NCBI GenBank assembly: GCA_977017575.1
Contig: CDRNVI010000014.1
Location: 62,001 to 126,000, forward strand
DNA from: Paramoeba atlantica
Taxonomy: Eukaryota; Discosea
Length of the DNA stretch: 64,000 nucleotides
Direction: 5' to 3'
The position numbers were made by a program, and so were the translations under genes. The notes under the pieces are model-generated. The model had not been told where the DNA came from, did not search any database, and was given only the letters and a program-made list of their open reading frames with translations. Of this stretch, positions 50,380 through 61,508 are shown in pieces. The stretch's first letter is position 1; each line of letters opens with the position of its first letter.

Positions 50380-50652
50380 GTCAATTTTCTTTTTTGGTCG
50401 CCCCAAAAATTTCGGAAACTTTGGCCTTGTCAGAAGGCCTTGTCATATTTTTACTTTTTTTTGGGTCAAATTTTTTTTTTGGTCGCCCCAAAAATTTCGG
50501 AAATTTTGGCCTTGTCAGACCCCTCCTGCGCGTACCAGGGAGGGGTACCCCCATGGAGGGGGGTGGAAAATTATCGCCGCGGCCTACTCTACCACTTCCC
50601 TGCGCTCGATTTTTACCACCGCAATATTCTTAACCACCGCAATATACACTTA
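50380..50652 (-). repeat. dispersed repeat family C, partial copy 4, with a local duplication
   Basis: The phrase 'ttttttttggtcgccccaaa' to 'ggccttgtcag' appears twice (50,385-50,440 and 50,467-50,519), then the 'gcgcgtaccagg...ccgcggcctactc' block. The tail repeats 'accaccgcaatat'. Confidence 0.55.
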
Positions 50653-51267
50653 TAATACCCCCTTAAACAGGAGTGAAAGTCCTATGGTGGGGGGGGTCTA
50701 GAATTCGTAAAAATTGTCGAATTTTGAAAAATAATAGCGCGTTCGAGAGCTCTCGCAGAGTTGTATTTTTTAGGATAAGCAGCTTCCGAGGGGGTTGGGA
50801 GTACCCTCCTTTGGTCGAAGGGTCAAAAACACGATTCGTAAATTCAAAAACTGTGACAATAGGTCAAAAATTAACCGTAATACCAGCAAGAGGATGCGTT
50901 TCGATCAATAACAATGCGACAACGTTTGGAAAACTTGTTCATCGTGTTAGTGCACTCTTGTTTGCGTTCAGATCGTAATTGTTTGACTGTTGTCTCAATA
51001 GCCGACACTAATTATCTCGATTTTTGGGTTGGATGTCATTTTTGATTCTATCCAACGTACCACCAAGGTTTCAATGGAGTTTCTGAGACAACAAGCATAT
51101 AATGACACGGTATGACTTGTGTAGGATAGGAACACAGTCTGTCGCTGAGTACACCACGTGAGATTCGGGAATGAACCCGTTTCTTTGAAGTGTAGAGCTA
51201 ATATTGAGCTGAAAACAACTATAAACTAAAAAAACGTAAATAAGAGGAAACGAGAAACGTAGTCACG
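50653..51267. other. spacer with a Tc1-like TIR relative
   Basis: At 50,690-50,765 'gtctagaattcg...aataatagcgcgttcgagag' closely resembles the inner TIR of the 56.3-kb element. No gene recognised. Confidence 0.45.
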
Positions 51268-52195
51268 TTAAGTGTCCACCGCTTTCGGATTTACGTGAAA
51301 TTTTCGTATTTTTCTGAGTGCGTAGCTTTCTGGGGTATATCTGGCTACAGAACTGTCCATTTCATGACGGCTTCTAGAAGCCCCTTTTTCGTAAATCACA
51401 GCCTCAATAGCGTTGCCATCCAGGTGAATATATTTTTCATTTAAACCTGATGCTGTAAAATCCACATCTCCCTCGAGTTCATTATTCGAAACATCAAGAC
51501 TTCTTAGCCTTGAGGGAAGTGAAGAGACATCCAGTTTCCCTTCAAACTTGTTGAATCCGAGGTAAAGCTTGTGTATTGTACAGGGAAGGTGTACAAGATC
51601 AAGCGTACCACTTAATTGATTAAAACTTAACGAAAGCTGAGACATTCTTGCAGGCAATGCTGAAAGGTCTATCGTGCCATCAAATAAATTGCGGTCAGCA
51701 CGAATTTGTCCCATATTAGGAGGTAGCTGAGTGAGATCGACGGGACCCTCCAATCGGTTCTTTGATAGAATGAGGGTTTTCATCGGTGCTGGAAGTGTTG
51801 TGAATCCGAATACTCCGTGATGGTGATGCTCTTCAACATTAAAGTACTCCATTAGGGCGGTCAAATCGGTGGAGGATAATGCCCCTTCCAGTTTTGTTGG
51901 ATCCCTGTACATATCACGTTGTACGTTAACTTCTACTACATGTGGAGGCAGGAATTGCCATGTGAGATTTCCAGAGAGACCGAAGCGCTTCCACTGAAGG
52001 TGTGTGACTTGAGACTCACCGTTACACTTCACTGCTTTCCAAGAACATGCGCAAGCTCGTTTTTTCCATGTTGGAGGCTGGCCCTCGACATACTGGATGA
52101 GCCGACGCATCATGTCAGTTTCGGACATTGTAACCGAGCTAACTTTGCTACCGAATTTTCGTCGCCTTTGCGGAGGTGGCTGCGGAGAATCGTCT
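51268..52195 (-). CDS. LRR protein (family member 14)
   Basis: The exon starts after ttgttttatttttgcag and encodes ~308 residues: a Pro/Arg-rich lead (SPQPPPQRRRKFGSK), cap 'TMSETDMMRRLIQYVEG' and 'RACACSWKAVKC', then about eight LRRs ('ALPARMSQLSLSFNQLSGTL'). A His run (EEHHHHG) sits in repeat 3. This subfamily has an extra Cys in the cap (CACSW) and lacks the usual Gly after CxW. A 93-95 percent identical sister is at 58,990-59,921. Confidence 0.75.
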
Positions 52196-52289
52196 ACTGC
52201 AAAAATAAAACAAACCAGTATCAGATTGAACATTGTGGCTGCAATTAAAAAAAGAATTGTTTTAGAGCCGTTGAAGTACTTCTTGAATT

Positions 52290-52600
52290 ATTTTGTTGAG
52301 AAAACCAATTTTTGTTGAAACTACTATTTAACGAGAGCATTTGAACTGAGCAATTTGAACTGAGATTTTGGAGCAATTGTATGAAGACACAGAAGATGGA
52401 TCTGGCCCGGAAGGACTTTAGGATTCCTTGAAACATCACATGACTCTGCTATCGAAAAATCATAACATGGATAATCGAATACAAAATTGTACATGGAATC
52501 TATCGTACATGGAAAGAGGTAGTATGGTTTGATCCCTTATTTATCGCTGAATTCGGTCCACCATACAATTTGGCTTGCATTTCTGTCATTGTTCATACAG
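52290..52600 (+). pseudogene. hAT fragment
   Basis: This is homologous to 61,509-61,800: 'gttgagaaaac', 'ggagcaattgtatgaagaca', 'gatctggcccggaaggactt', 'catacaatttg'. The copy here ends before the dimerisation domain present in the 61.6-kb copy. Decayed. Confidence 0.6.
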
Positions 52601-53045
52601 GGCAGTACCTGTAGAGATATTTGGGCCCAGCGGGGGTAAACGCAATCAACGTTTCTTGCTGGACACTTTCGCCTTCCGCGGCGACACAGGGAAAAGCGCG
52701 GGATATCCTCCCCGGGAAAGCGAAAAGAAACGACCTCATCGGGATAAGATGTCCCGAGATGTTTTGCAAGCGCAGTGCTCCAGGAAAAATACAGTCCAGG
52801 CCACATTGTCGGCCCCCAGGCCACAAAGTACACCGTGAGAGCTTTTGACCTAATTCTTTCCCCATTCGACAGATCTCAAAAAAGTGGAAAAAAGTTGGAA
52901 AATTTGATTTTTACACGACGCTATCAGCATGGAGCGTATTTTTTTCTCATTGCGAATTATGTCATATGTTTTAATAAGTTGTCTACCTTCGAAATGTGAC
53001 CGCCTCTTAGTACGGACTCCTCGGTGAAACGTTTTCTTTTGTGTA
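52601..53045. other. spacer with dispersed repeat
   Basis: 52,788-52,890 matches 34,988-35,110. No gene recognised. Confidence 0.4.
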
Positions 53046-53450
53046 GTGAGGTCCCTTGGACTTTGTGTTCCGGACATTATGATCCGAGGCCTTGTATGGC
53101 TCTATGTCCACTGCGATTGGAGTGGTGAGGTCCCTTGGACTTGTTTTGTGTTTCCGGGCATTCTGATCCGAGGCCTTGTATGGCTCTGTTTCCACTACGA
53201 TTGGAGTAGTGAGGTCCTTTGGACTTGTTTGTATTCCGGACATTATGATCCGAGGCCTTGCATGGCTCTATGTCCACTGCGATTGGAGTGGTGAGGTCCT
53301 TTGGACTTGTTTTGTGCTCCGGATTTTATGATCTGAGACTTTTTGTGACTGTGTCCGCACTACGATTTGTGTAGTGTGGTCCTTTAGCCTGTGCTGAGTT
53401 CCGGACACTACGATCCAATTATTCGTGGCTACTATTGTGTAGTGAGGTCG
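53046..53450. repeat. ~92-bp minisatellite, about 4.5 units
   Basis: Units of 'gtgaggtccctt-ggactt', 'ccggacattatgatccgagg', 'tatggctctatgtccactg' repeat from 53,046; the last unit and a half are diverged. No long frame is maintained. Confidence 0.85.
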
Positions 53451-54298
53451 CTAAGTGAGAATTTTTGTGATGAAGGGAGAAGAGGAAGAAAATGAGTGGC
53501 ATACACCATGGCTTTCCCGATGTTTGGGTTTTCAAAGGGTGATCGCCTCGCTGTTTTGATCAAGTTTGCCGTCGAAGGTACAGCAGTCCTGGAAAAAATT
53601 ATTTGCTGTGCATGTTTGTGGCGCATTCGCCACGATCGATGTAGTGGGATGCTAGTGTGTGTAACACGTGACAGGTGACTGTGGATATACTGGTATGACG
53701 TCCGAAGTTGACTTCGGTTGAAGTGATCCTGCGCACGGTATCGCGTAGAAGAAGAGGAAGAAAAGGAAGGAGAAGAATACGTATTCCAGGCCATGGCTTG
53801 CCAGGCATACTGGGCTTGGTCCCGGTTCCAAGTGCTTATGAAGTCCGTGATAATGAGGGTGTTGCTAATCCCTGGACGACCTTTTACCCAGGGACATAGC
53901 AACTCCCCATTATCTCGGGCGTAGTATACACGCCTTGGCTTGCCTGGCACTGTGATCGCCGAGAAAAATGAGTGAAAGGAACATGAGAAAGGAACACGCG
54001 AGGAACATGAGATTCTGTTGTGCTGTATTGAAGAAGATTATTTATGTTGTGTTGTATTTAGGAGGGAATGTACCCTATTTCATATGCGAGTTGCGCATTG
54101 TAGGAATATTACGCCCAGATATCATAGAACCTCCAGCTCCATTCGATCTGTTGCATGAAGTCTGATAAGTAGAGGGTATCAGTATACGGCATGGTAATAC
54201 GGTATATGGGAATAAGGTGCATTCATATACATAAGTTACTGCATAAGTTACTAAAATTTTCTGACTATTTTCTTACGAACCTACAAAGAAAAGAAAAA
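53451..54298. other. spacer, no supported gene
   Basis: A minus frame at 53,432-53,950 is open but Ser/Arg-rich without domain and starts inside the minisatellite; I leave it uncalled. Confidence 0.35.
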
Positions 54299-54931
54299 AT
54301 GGGCAAGAAAAAAGGGACTGATCCTCTGATTGACCAAAGCAACAACGATGCCACTGCCTCAGATTTAGGCCCAAACTCTGTGACACAAGCTTCGCAAGGA
54401 ACCGTTATTTCGGGTAGTAAAGGAAATTCGTGTTGCACAAAAACGGAATTAAAGATATGTATTCGTTTCGATCGAAACATAAGTCCCTCATTGATAGCGA
54501 CATACATGTCGGAACTAACGGAGGATGAGTGTGCAATGGCCGTCATGGAATTCGTGGAGCAGACTTTTGTGGACAAAAGTTTGGTAGATCGGGCTGAAAT
54601 GGCTTCGTTCCTTCTTGGTATTCGCGGTTCCCAGGACGCAGCAGACCTTGCCAAATTCGTACCGGAGGAACGCCATCGAAGTTCCCTCACAAGTATGCTT
54701 TTGGATCCCCCAAAAAAGGCTAAGAAGCACATTTCCCGCGAAGGAGAGAAAGAAGGGAGCCAATTGACAATGTGGACTGGGAGTGAGCGGCCTCCAGCGT
54801 TGGGGGGACAACTTTGGGAAGTACAAGAGGATAAATTTCAAACATTTGCTGCGGAGTGCAATGAAACGCAAAGTAAACAAAGAAAATCTTACTCCGTTTG
54901 CTATACTTTTTATGCGCAGTACACCCAGTGA
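54299..54931 (+). pseudogene. unknown ORF, member of the 0.1-kb family (possible mobile-element gene)
   Basis: 210 residues from 'MGKKKGTDPLIDQSNND'. Residues ~60-120 ('ICIRFDRNIS', 'ELTEDECAMAVMEFVEQTFV') parallel the 0.1-kb ORF ('VKLTYK', 'LAPEESCLTTVMAFVEQCYA'). It runs directly into the Tc1-like transposase, so it looks truncated by that insertion. No known domain. An acceptor-like 'ttttcttacgaacctacaaag' precedes the ATG. I treat it as a fossil because an element origin is possible. Confidence 0.35.
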
Positions 54932-56211
54932 TCTACGTAGGCTTGTTATAGAAAAACTAAAGAACGGATTATCAGTTCGGAAGATATCGTCAGATCTACA
55001 ATTAAGCGTAGGAAATGTAAGTAACATTAAGAAAAAATACCTTCCCAACTTAGTTAACAAACAAAAAACAGGTCGCCTTCGCAAGCTTACCGAGACATGT
55101 TCCAATCGCGTCCGCCGCCTTATCACCAGCGGTGCAACTAAGGATACAGTCGCTACTAGTAAACGGTTAAGAGATGAGGGAGTCGCATGTTTCACCTCAA
55201 CCCATTCGGGTTTCCCTTCGGAAGCGTGGTTTGAAGGGGAAGAAGAAATTACGGAAGCCCTACCTCACGAAGCGTCACAAAGCTCTACGTCTTGCTTTTG
55301 CAAAGAAGTACGAGCATTGGACGCACGCCGACTGAAGTCGTGTGCTCTTTACCGATGAAAGTAAGACCTACCGTTTTGAGTCGAACGGCAGCCGGTGGGC
55401 GTGGGTGAGCTTTGGGGAAGCACTTTCAGAGCGAAATACCCACAGCACCGTGAAGTACGGTGGAGGATCCATCATGGTATGGGGGCGTATGATGGCTCAC
55501 GGCGTGGGCTCCATTGCTCTGGTTCATGGCAACATGAATGCTCAACAATATGTTCAAATACTTCAACAGTATTTGCCTCCTTCCCTCCACAAGTTGGATG
55601 TCATGAAGGACCGGATCATCTTCCAACAAGACAATGATCCAAAGCACACGAGTAAGAAGGCTCGGGAATTCCTTCGTTTGGAAGAATTGTGTGTCCTAGA
55701 CTGGCCCCCGCAGTCTCCCGATTTAAATCCCATAGAGCACCTGTGGGGCGAGCTCAAAAAGTCAGCTGCGGATCACCCAGATCCTCCCGTAGGACTATTG
55801 GAACTTTGGGAACGCGCCCAAAAAGCGTGGGCAGACCTTCCTCCGAGTACGTCTCTTCCTCTTGTCCGCAGCATGCCCCGTCGTTTAAGGGCAGTGATTA
55901 GGGCGAAGGGGGGACTTACGAAGTATTAAGTTTTGGTCATTTTGGTTTGGTAAGGGTGAAGTAAGACAGAGTTTTGGTAAAAAAAAATAATCTCAAAAAA
56001 ATAAAAAAAGCGTTCAAGTGTAGGGCTCGCATTATATCTTTCATAGTTTTTTAGAGTAAGATCGTTGATGAAGTCTAAGTACGTGGGAATGTAAGCACTA
56101 CTCCAGCCTACACTACTATAATATACTACTGCATTATCCTCTGCATCTCTTTTGTAAAATATAAAAACATTAAAATTCGTGAAAACATCTGAACACTTTT
56201 GTTAGTTACTG
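54912..56211 (+). mobile_element. decayed Tc1-like DNA transposon
   Basis: The transposase starts 'MRSTPSDLRRLVIEKL' with a paired HTH-like N-terminus ('GLSVRKISSDLQLSVGNVSN'). The catalytic domain at 55,342-55,929 has 'LFTDES', 'QQDNDPKHTS' and 'SPDLNPIEHLWGEL', spacing DD34E. The gene is broken: a +1 frame change near 55,190 and an in-frame TGA at 55,333 where Trp is usual (ADxSRVLF). The right end is a typical Tc1 TIR (ctgaacacttttgttagtta-CTG at 56,211, then TA). I found no matching left TIR, so the 5' side is probably truncated. Confidence 0.8.
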
Positions 56212-56277
56212 TATATAGTAGTTACTATATATTTATAGTATTCGAAAAAAAATTATAGTACTATAGTATATAGTATA

Positions 56278-57833
56278 CAGGGGTGCAAACCAGATGCTGG
56301 GGGGGTCTAAAATTAGCAATGTTTGCGCAATTTTGGAAAATAATAGCGCTTTCGAGAGCTCTCGCAGAGATCTATGTTTTGGCACTATTATCACGTTAAA
56401 AGAAAACAAATTTGAAAAAGATATTCTTTTTGAAAGTTTTCTACCCCCCTAAAAGTTGCAGATTTTTCAATTTTTGCAGATTTTTCCGTGCTTTTTTGTT
56501 TTTCAGCTCACTATTATGCCGCAAAAGCGATCCCTCTCTAAGCAAAACAGTAAAAGCTTATCTGATAGATCACATGAACCCCCGGGGCACACAAAATATT
56601 CACACAGGATGCTTCTCGTTAAAGATTACGAGAATACAAACTCCTACAGTGCCACTTGCCAAAGACGAGGCGTCCACGACAGCACTTTTAAGTTGTGGGT
56701 TAAGCGATTTGAGGAAACCGGGGATGTTGAACGTGCTACGCCTCCTCGCGAACGCACTGTGACAACGCCGGAGCTTCTTGAGGCATGCCGCGAAATTATT
56801 GACGCGTCCAACGCGACAAGTGCGCGAGGTTGTCCCTCGTGGAGTTTTATTCTTCGAGAGGTTAGGAAAAGGGGTTTCTCCTGCAGCAGGCCGACCCTAG
56901 TAAATTTTTTGAAGGACGAAGGGATGATCCAACGATCTTTTTCTAAAGGCCTGTTCTTAACTGAAGTTCACAAGGCCAAGCGACTAACATTTGCACTGAA
57001 AATGCAGAAGTGGTCCGTCGCACAACTTCGTCACATTATTTGGTGTGACGAAAAAAAGTTTACTTGTCAACTTGGGCGCGAAAGCCGTTCTTACATTTGC
57101 CGAGCAAGTGACCCTCCCAAGCCACCCCTAAAAGCTGCGCAAAAATGGTTTGGGGGGGATGGAGTAAACGTTTGGATGGGTATAAGCCTTATTTATGGAG
57201 TTTTTTATCACGTCTTTCCCGACAAGGACAGAAATGGGAAAGTTACGATTACTTCAAATGTTTTTAAAGCAGCTATGACAAAAAGGGGGGGTTTCTTAAG
57301 TTACTTGAAGCGTCATAGCGGTACTAGAGTTGCAATGGATAATGCTCCTTGTCACAATGGCACTTTTAAAACCTTTCGAGAAAACCAAGTCTTTGTTTTA
57401 GACTTTCCCCCAAAATCCCCAGATCTTAACCCTATTGAAAACATTTGGGACATCATTGACACCTTTATTAAAGATGGTACAAACCCAGAAAATAGGACTG
57501 AACTTTTGTATTCTATTGAAAAGGCGGTTGATTACATTAAAACAGATGGTCATGACATGCTCATAAATACTTTAAACAGCATGCCGCGGCGTTTCGACAT
57601 AGTAGTAGAAAAAAAGGGGAAAGTTGTAATTATTGAACGTACAAAATTTTCTTTCACTTTTTGCATTTTGACGTTTTTGGGCTTGTCCTCAGTTGACCAC
57701 CCCCTTACACCCCGGGAAACCGCCTACCCAAATACATAGATCTCTGCGAGAGCTCTCGAATGCGCTATTATTTTCCAAAATTGCGCAAACATTGCTAATT
57801 TTAGACCCCCCCAGCATCTGATTTGCACCCCTG
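56278..57833 (+). mobile_element. apparently complete Tc1/mariner-superfamily element
   Basis: The 99-bp inverted repeats span 56,278-56,376 and 57,735-57,833, starting CAGGGGTGCAAA and nearly identical (one difference in the first 20 bases). TA flanks both sides (56,276-56,277; 57,834-57,835). It contains one uninterrupted transposase ORF. With matching TIRs, TSD and an intact gene, this is the best candidate for a recently active transposon in the window. Confidence 0.9.
56516..57739 (+). CDS. Tc1/mariner-type DDE transposase
   Basis: The ATG at 56,516 gives 407 residues; earlier in-frame ATGs lie closer to the TIR. The N-terminus is basic, then a helix-turn-helix ('YSATCQRRGVHDSTFKLWVK') with a second HTH-like half ('ILREVRKRGFSCSRPTLVNF'). 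The DDE domain has 'IIWCDEKKFT' (D), 'VAMDNAPCHNG' (D) and 'SPDLNPIENIWDII' (E), about 32 residues between the last two. It catalyses cut-and-paste excision and insertion at TA. All three acidic residues are present and no frame is broken. The ORF ends 5 bases into the right TIR region. Confidence 0.9.
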   Translation: MPQKRSLSKQNSKSLSDRSHEPPGHTKYSHRMLLVKDYENTNSYSATCQRRGVHDSTFKLWVKRFEETGDVERATPPRERTVTTPELLEACREIIDASNATSARGCPSWSFILREVRKRGFSCSRPTLVNFLKDEGMIQRSFSKGLFLTEVHKAKRLTFALKMQKWSVAQLRHIIWCDEKKFTCQLGRESRSYICRASDPPKPPLKAAQKWFGGDGVNVWMGISLIYGVFYHVFPDKDRNGKVTITSNVFKAAMTKRGGFLSYLKRHSGTRVAMDNAPCHNGTFKTFRENQVFVLDFPPKSPDLNPIENIWDIIDTFIKDGTNPENRTELLYSIEKAVDYIKTDGHDMLINTLNSMPRRFDIVVEKKGKVVIIERTKFSFTFCILTFLGLSSVDHPLTPRETAYPNT

Positions 57834-57835
57834 TA

Positions 57836-58522
57836 TAGTGTACTATACATGTACATTATGTACATGTATGTGTATGTATATTACCCCCCCTGTATAGCAT
57901 TATAAATCTATAAAAATCTATACCAGGAAAAAGTGCTCAAAAACGTTTTGATGCTCTCTTTTAGCACGAACGGCACCAAGTACAAAGTCAGTTTATGACA
58001 GGCTTAGTCAAGTTTCTTATGTTTCGCGGTAGAAAACATATTTTTCAGTTTTTTTGATTGTGCTTCTTCCGCCAAAGGAAGAAAAGAAGTTACAAGGACT
58101 CTCTTTTGAGGGAAAAAATCAACCAAAGCCGTCAAAAATCCTTCAAAAAATTATAAATTTTTATATATAGTATTTGAAAAATTATAATACTGTATAGTAC
58201 TATAATTATAAATTTTGTAGATTTTCAGACCCGTCTTTATTAAAGGATCTCAAAGGAACTACTATCCCCACTTATTTAATAGGGCTACGTGCGACCCCCC
58301 CTTTAATAGGACCATTTTGTCTGGAAGGCTAAAATAGATTTCAGGTAAGGTCAAAAAGTTTGTCGAATCCGCCGCGAAGGGGCGGATTTTTCGTGTCTAC
58401 CCCAGCAAAAAAAAGTGTATCAAAAGGGAGCAGGACCTTGTTTAGCAACGATAAAAAAAGGCGCTTTTTTCTTTCATATTATTTTCCATGTCCCCCTCCC
58501 TTGATTAGGGCCTTTTGCCCAA
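57836..58522. other. AT-rich spacer
   Basis: Simple sequence (tatatag, tacatgta) around 57,840-58,210. No gene recognised. Confidence 0.45.
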
Positions 58523-58725
58523 AGTCGGACACAAGTTTCATTGAATCGCTTGTTTACCTCCATCCGTGCGACACTTCAATAAAATAATCTTTGCAGAAAT
58601 TACCCCTCGCAACTTTTATTTTGGGCATCAATTTTCGGGTTTAAAAATAAGAAAAATCATACAAAACTGAATTTTCTGTGTATTTATGGCGTGCTGGTGA
58701 GCTTAAAAGTGCTTACAAAGCGAAA
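58523..58725. repeat. dispersed ~200-bp repeat, copy 2
   Basis: Same strand match to 2975-3178; see that entry for shared blocks. Class unknown. Confidence 0.6.
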
Positions 58726-58989
58726 CAAAAAAATGCAGTTTTTATAGTTTTTAAAAAAGTTTATAATAACACTATAAACTTTGAAAGCAGATAAATAAAT
58801 AAATCCCAATAGAAGACATAAACTGACTAATGTTTGCCGTCACATTTAAATGATTTTGAATTATTAGTAATATTAGTAATATTACAAGTTTACAGTACTA
58901 TATTGATAGTTTTATAGTTTCTGCGAACCTTGAATAAATACTTTATAAGTATTTATAAGAGGGCTGAAAGTCTACTACGAGAAACGTAG

Positions 58990-59921
58990 TCACGTTAACT
59001 GTCCATCGCTTTCGGATTTACGTGAAATTTTCATCTTTTTGAGTGCGTAGCTTTCTGGGGTATATCTGGTTACAGAACTGTCCATTTCATGACGGCTTCT
59101 GGAAGCCCATTTTTCGTAGATCACAGCCTCAATAGCGTTGCCATCCAGGTGAATGTATTTTTCATTTAAACCTGATGCTGTAAAATCCACATCTCCCTCG
59201 AGTTCATTATTCGAAACATCAAGACTTCTTAGCCTTGAGGGAAGTGAAGAGACATCCAGTTTCCCTTCAAACTTGTTGTGTCCGAGGTAAAGCTTGTGCA
59301 TTGTACAGGGAAGGTGTACAAGATCAAGCGTACCACTTAATTGATTAAAACTTAACGAAAGCTGAGATATTCTTGCAGGCAATGCTGAAAGGTCTATCGT
59401 GCCCTCGAATAAATTGCGGGCAGCACGAATTTGTTCAATATTAGGGGGCAGCTGAGTGAGATCGACGGGGCCTTCGAATCGGTTCGTTGATAGAATGAGG
59501 GTTTTCATCGGTGCTGGAAGTGTTGTGAATCCGAATACTCCGTGATGGTGATGCGCTTCAACATTAAAGTACTCCATTAGGGCGGTCAAATCGGTGGAGG
59601 ATAATGCCCCTTCCAGTTTTGTTGGATTCCTATACATATCACGTTGTACGTTAACTTCTACTACATGTGGGGGCAGGAATTGCCATGTGAGATTTCCAGA
59701 GAGACCCAAACGCTTCCACTGAAGGTGTGTGACTTGAGACTCACCGTTACACTTCACTCCTTTCCAAGAACATGCGCAAGGTCGCTTTTTCCATGTTGGA
59801 GGCTGGCCCTCGACATACTGGATGAGCCGACGCATCATGTCAGTTTCGGACATTGTAACCGAGCTAACTTTGCTACCGAATTTTCGTCGCTTTTGCGGAG
59901 GTGGCTGCGGAGAATCGTCTA
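58990..59921 (-). CDS. LRR protein (family member 15)
   Basis: Sister of member 14, with the same acceptor, cap and repeats; it keeps the canonical 'CACSWKGVKC'. The last ~12 residues differ because two bases are missing near 59,030 relative to member 14, changing the frame just before the stop ('KKMKISRKSESDGQLT'). The core LRR domain is unaffected. The intron upstream also keeps the same sequence to ~60,000, where a LINE piece is inserted in this copy only. Confidence 0.75.
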
Positions 59922-59999
59922 CTGCAAAAATAAAACAAACCAGTATCAGATTGAACATTGTGGCTGCAATTAAAAAAAGAATTGTTTTATAGCTGTTGA

Positions 60000-60421
60000 A
60001 ATACAATTTTTTTTTATGTACTTTTCCAACTTTCCCACTCTCCACACTTACAATCCTTCACATTACTTCCTTCCTTCCCCCCCTTCCTGCCCCTGACCAC
60101 ACTCACTTCCCTTCCCCCACTTACGCCCTACCCCACTGACGGACTCGTCCGCGCGGGGGCCCATGTAGTCCAGAACCTCCGCTCCCACCCCGTTAGCAGT
60201 ATCAGATGGTTTGTGTTGCTGTACGAGGGTGGGAGACATGGAGGAGACGAGGCGCAAAGACGCCGTCGCGCCAAAGGGGAAAAGCGGCAAGAGAGACATG
60301 GCGGGACCGACGCGGAGACGAGGGGAAACGACGCCGCAGCCCATCGGTCTGGAACTCTACCTCCGTGAGCAAGTATAATATACTTTTTTTTTGGTGTGAA
60401 CACCCTAGGCCCACCGGAAGC
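60000..60421. other. GC-rich segment, probable LINE 3' UTR
   Basis: It sits between the break in LRR/hAT synteny (~60,000) and the first LINE-like block (60,431). It includes 'tttttttttggtgtgaacac' near 60,390. I see no gene. I infer it belongs to the LINE insertion on the minus strand. Confidence 0.4.
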
Positions 60422-61500
60422 CTACCCCGTAACACCGCGACGGTACCAATCTTGTAGCGCCGCCTGAACGATCTGGGCGTTGCCTTTCTGTATGGCCACC
60501 CCTATGGTCATAAGGATGTGGGAAAGGCATCCGTTCTTGTCAGATGTGTGGGCCCTGGCCACCTTGTTAAGGAAATTTAGGGTGTCCGGGCCGGGGACCT
60601 CATAGGTGGTGAATGCCAAGGGATATCTCCCCTGACGGCGGTCATCTCCTCATGAGACCGGCGCTTGTTGACCTCAGCAAGCCTGAGGGTGTGGGATGGT
60701 GTCGCAGCCTCCTTGTCCACGTAAGAGGAGGCCAAGAGATCTACGACGGTGACATCCACGAGGGCGAGCTTCTTGCCCAACTGGAAGCAGATGTCCGGGC
60801 CTCGGCAATTGTCGAACCGAGGTTCGCACAGGTCCGGTTTAAACCCGTAGTGTAAGGCCTCCTTGACCTCCTTGTGACGGGAGGCCTGGGTCTTCCCCTT
60901 AACCTTTTTGCAATCCAGTGCGTGTACGCAAAACTCCTCGTTGCGGAGGGTTGCACCGCACACGCACTGGAGCTCAGGCTCCGAGGTGGGGGCGACCAAG
61001 TACCGGAGACGGGCCGCAGTCTCCCACTGCGGGTCCCGCATGTAATACTCCGGCCGGTTGGGCCACGCATTCATCCACTTAGTGGAATGAACGTTCTGAA
61101 TCTGTCGCATGCAGACCAGTTGCGTGGTGGACGGGGCTTTCCCGAGGGCCGCCTCGCAAAGGTAGCGGCGCTGATCTTTAGTCGACTGGCCTTGAGATAA
61201 GCCTTGCAGGACACTTTTAGCCTTGGCCTACATGCCCTTGGCCTTATGCTCGAAAGGGATGGTCCACAGGAAATCTGCCGTAAAAAGATCATTTGCGAAC
61301 GGCGTCTTTCCCGAGGGGCCCATCCCTCCGAGAGAGGCTTCGGCACATGCTATCACGGCCTTGTCGACCTGTGCGTTGGCTACTTTGGTAACCGGAGGCT
61401 TGTGAGTCCTCACGATGTAGTTCCATCGTGGGCTTCCGCACAGCCGTAGTAGTGGCAGGGCGCACTGCCTGGGAAGGTCCTTCAGTTTGTTGTCCTTCAG
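60422..61500 (-). mobile_element. LINE 3' half: RT thumb and R2-type endonuclease
   Basis: The thumb region reads 'LCGSPRWNYIVRTHKPP' (61,413 downwards). In another frame (60,577-61,110) is the C-terminal domain: a zinc knuckle 'CVCGATLRNEEFCVHALDC' and a PD-(D/E)XK-like block 'CRGPDICFQLGKKLALVDVT', the restriction-like endonuclease of R2/CRE/NeSL-type LINEs. At least two frame changes are present, so it is dead. The 3' tail matches the short fragments at 34.0 and 37.9 kb. It is inserted between LRR member 15 and the hAT remnant. Confidence 0.75.
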
Positions 61501-61508
61501 TCATTTGA

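Noticed and set aside
53432-53950. 172-residue minus frame
   Set aside because: It starts in unique DNA and ends in the minisatellite, with no domain and unusual composition.
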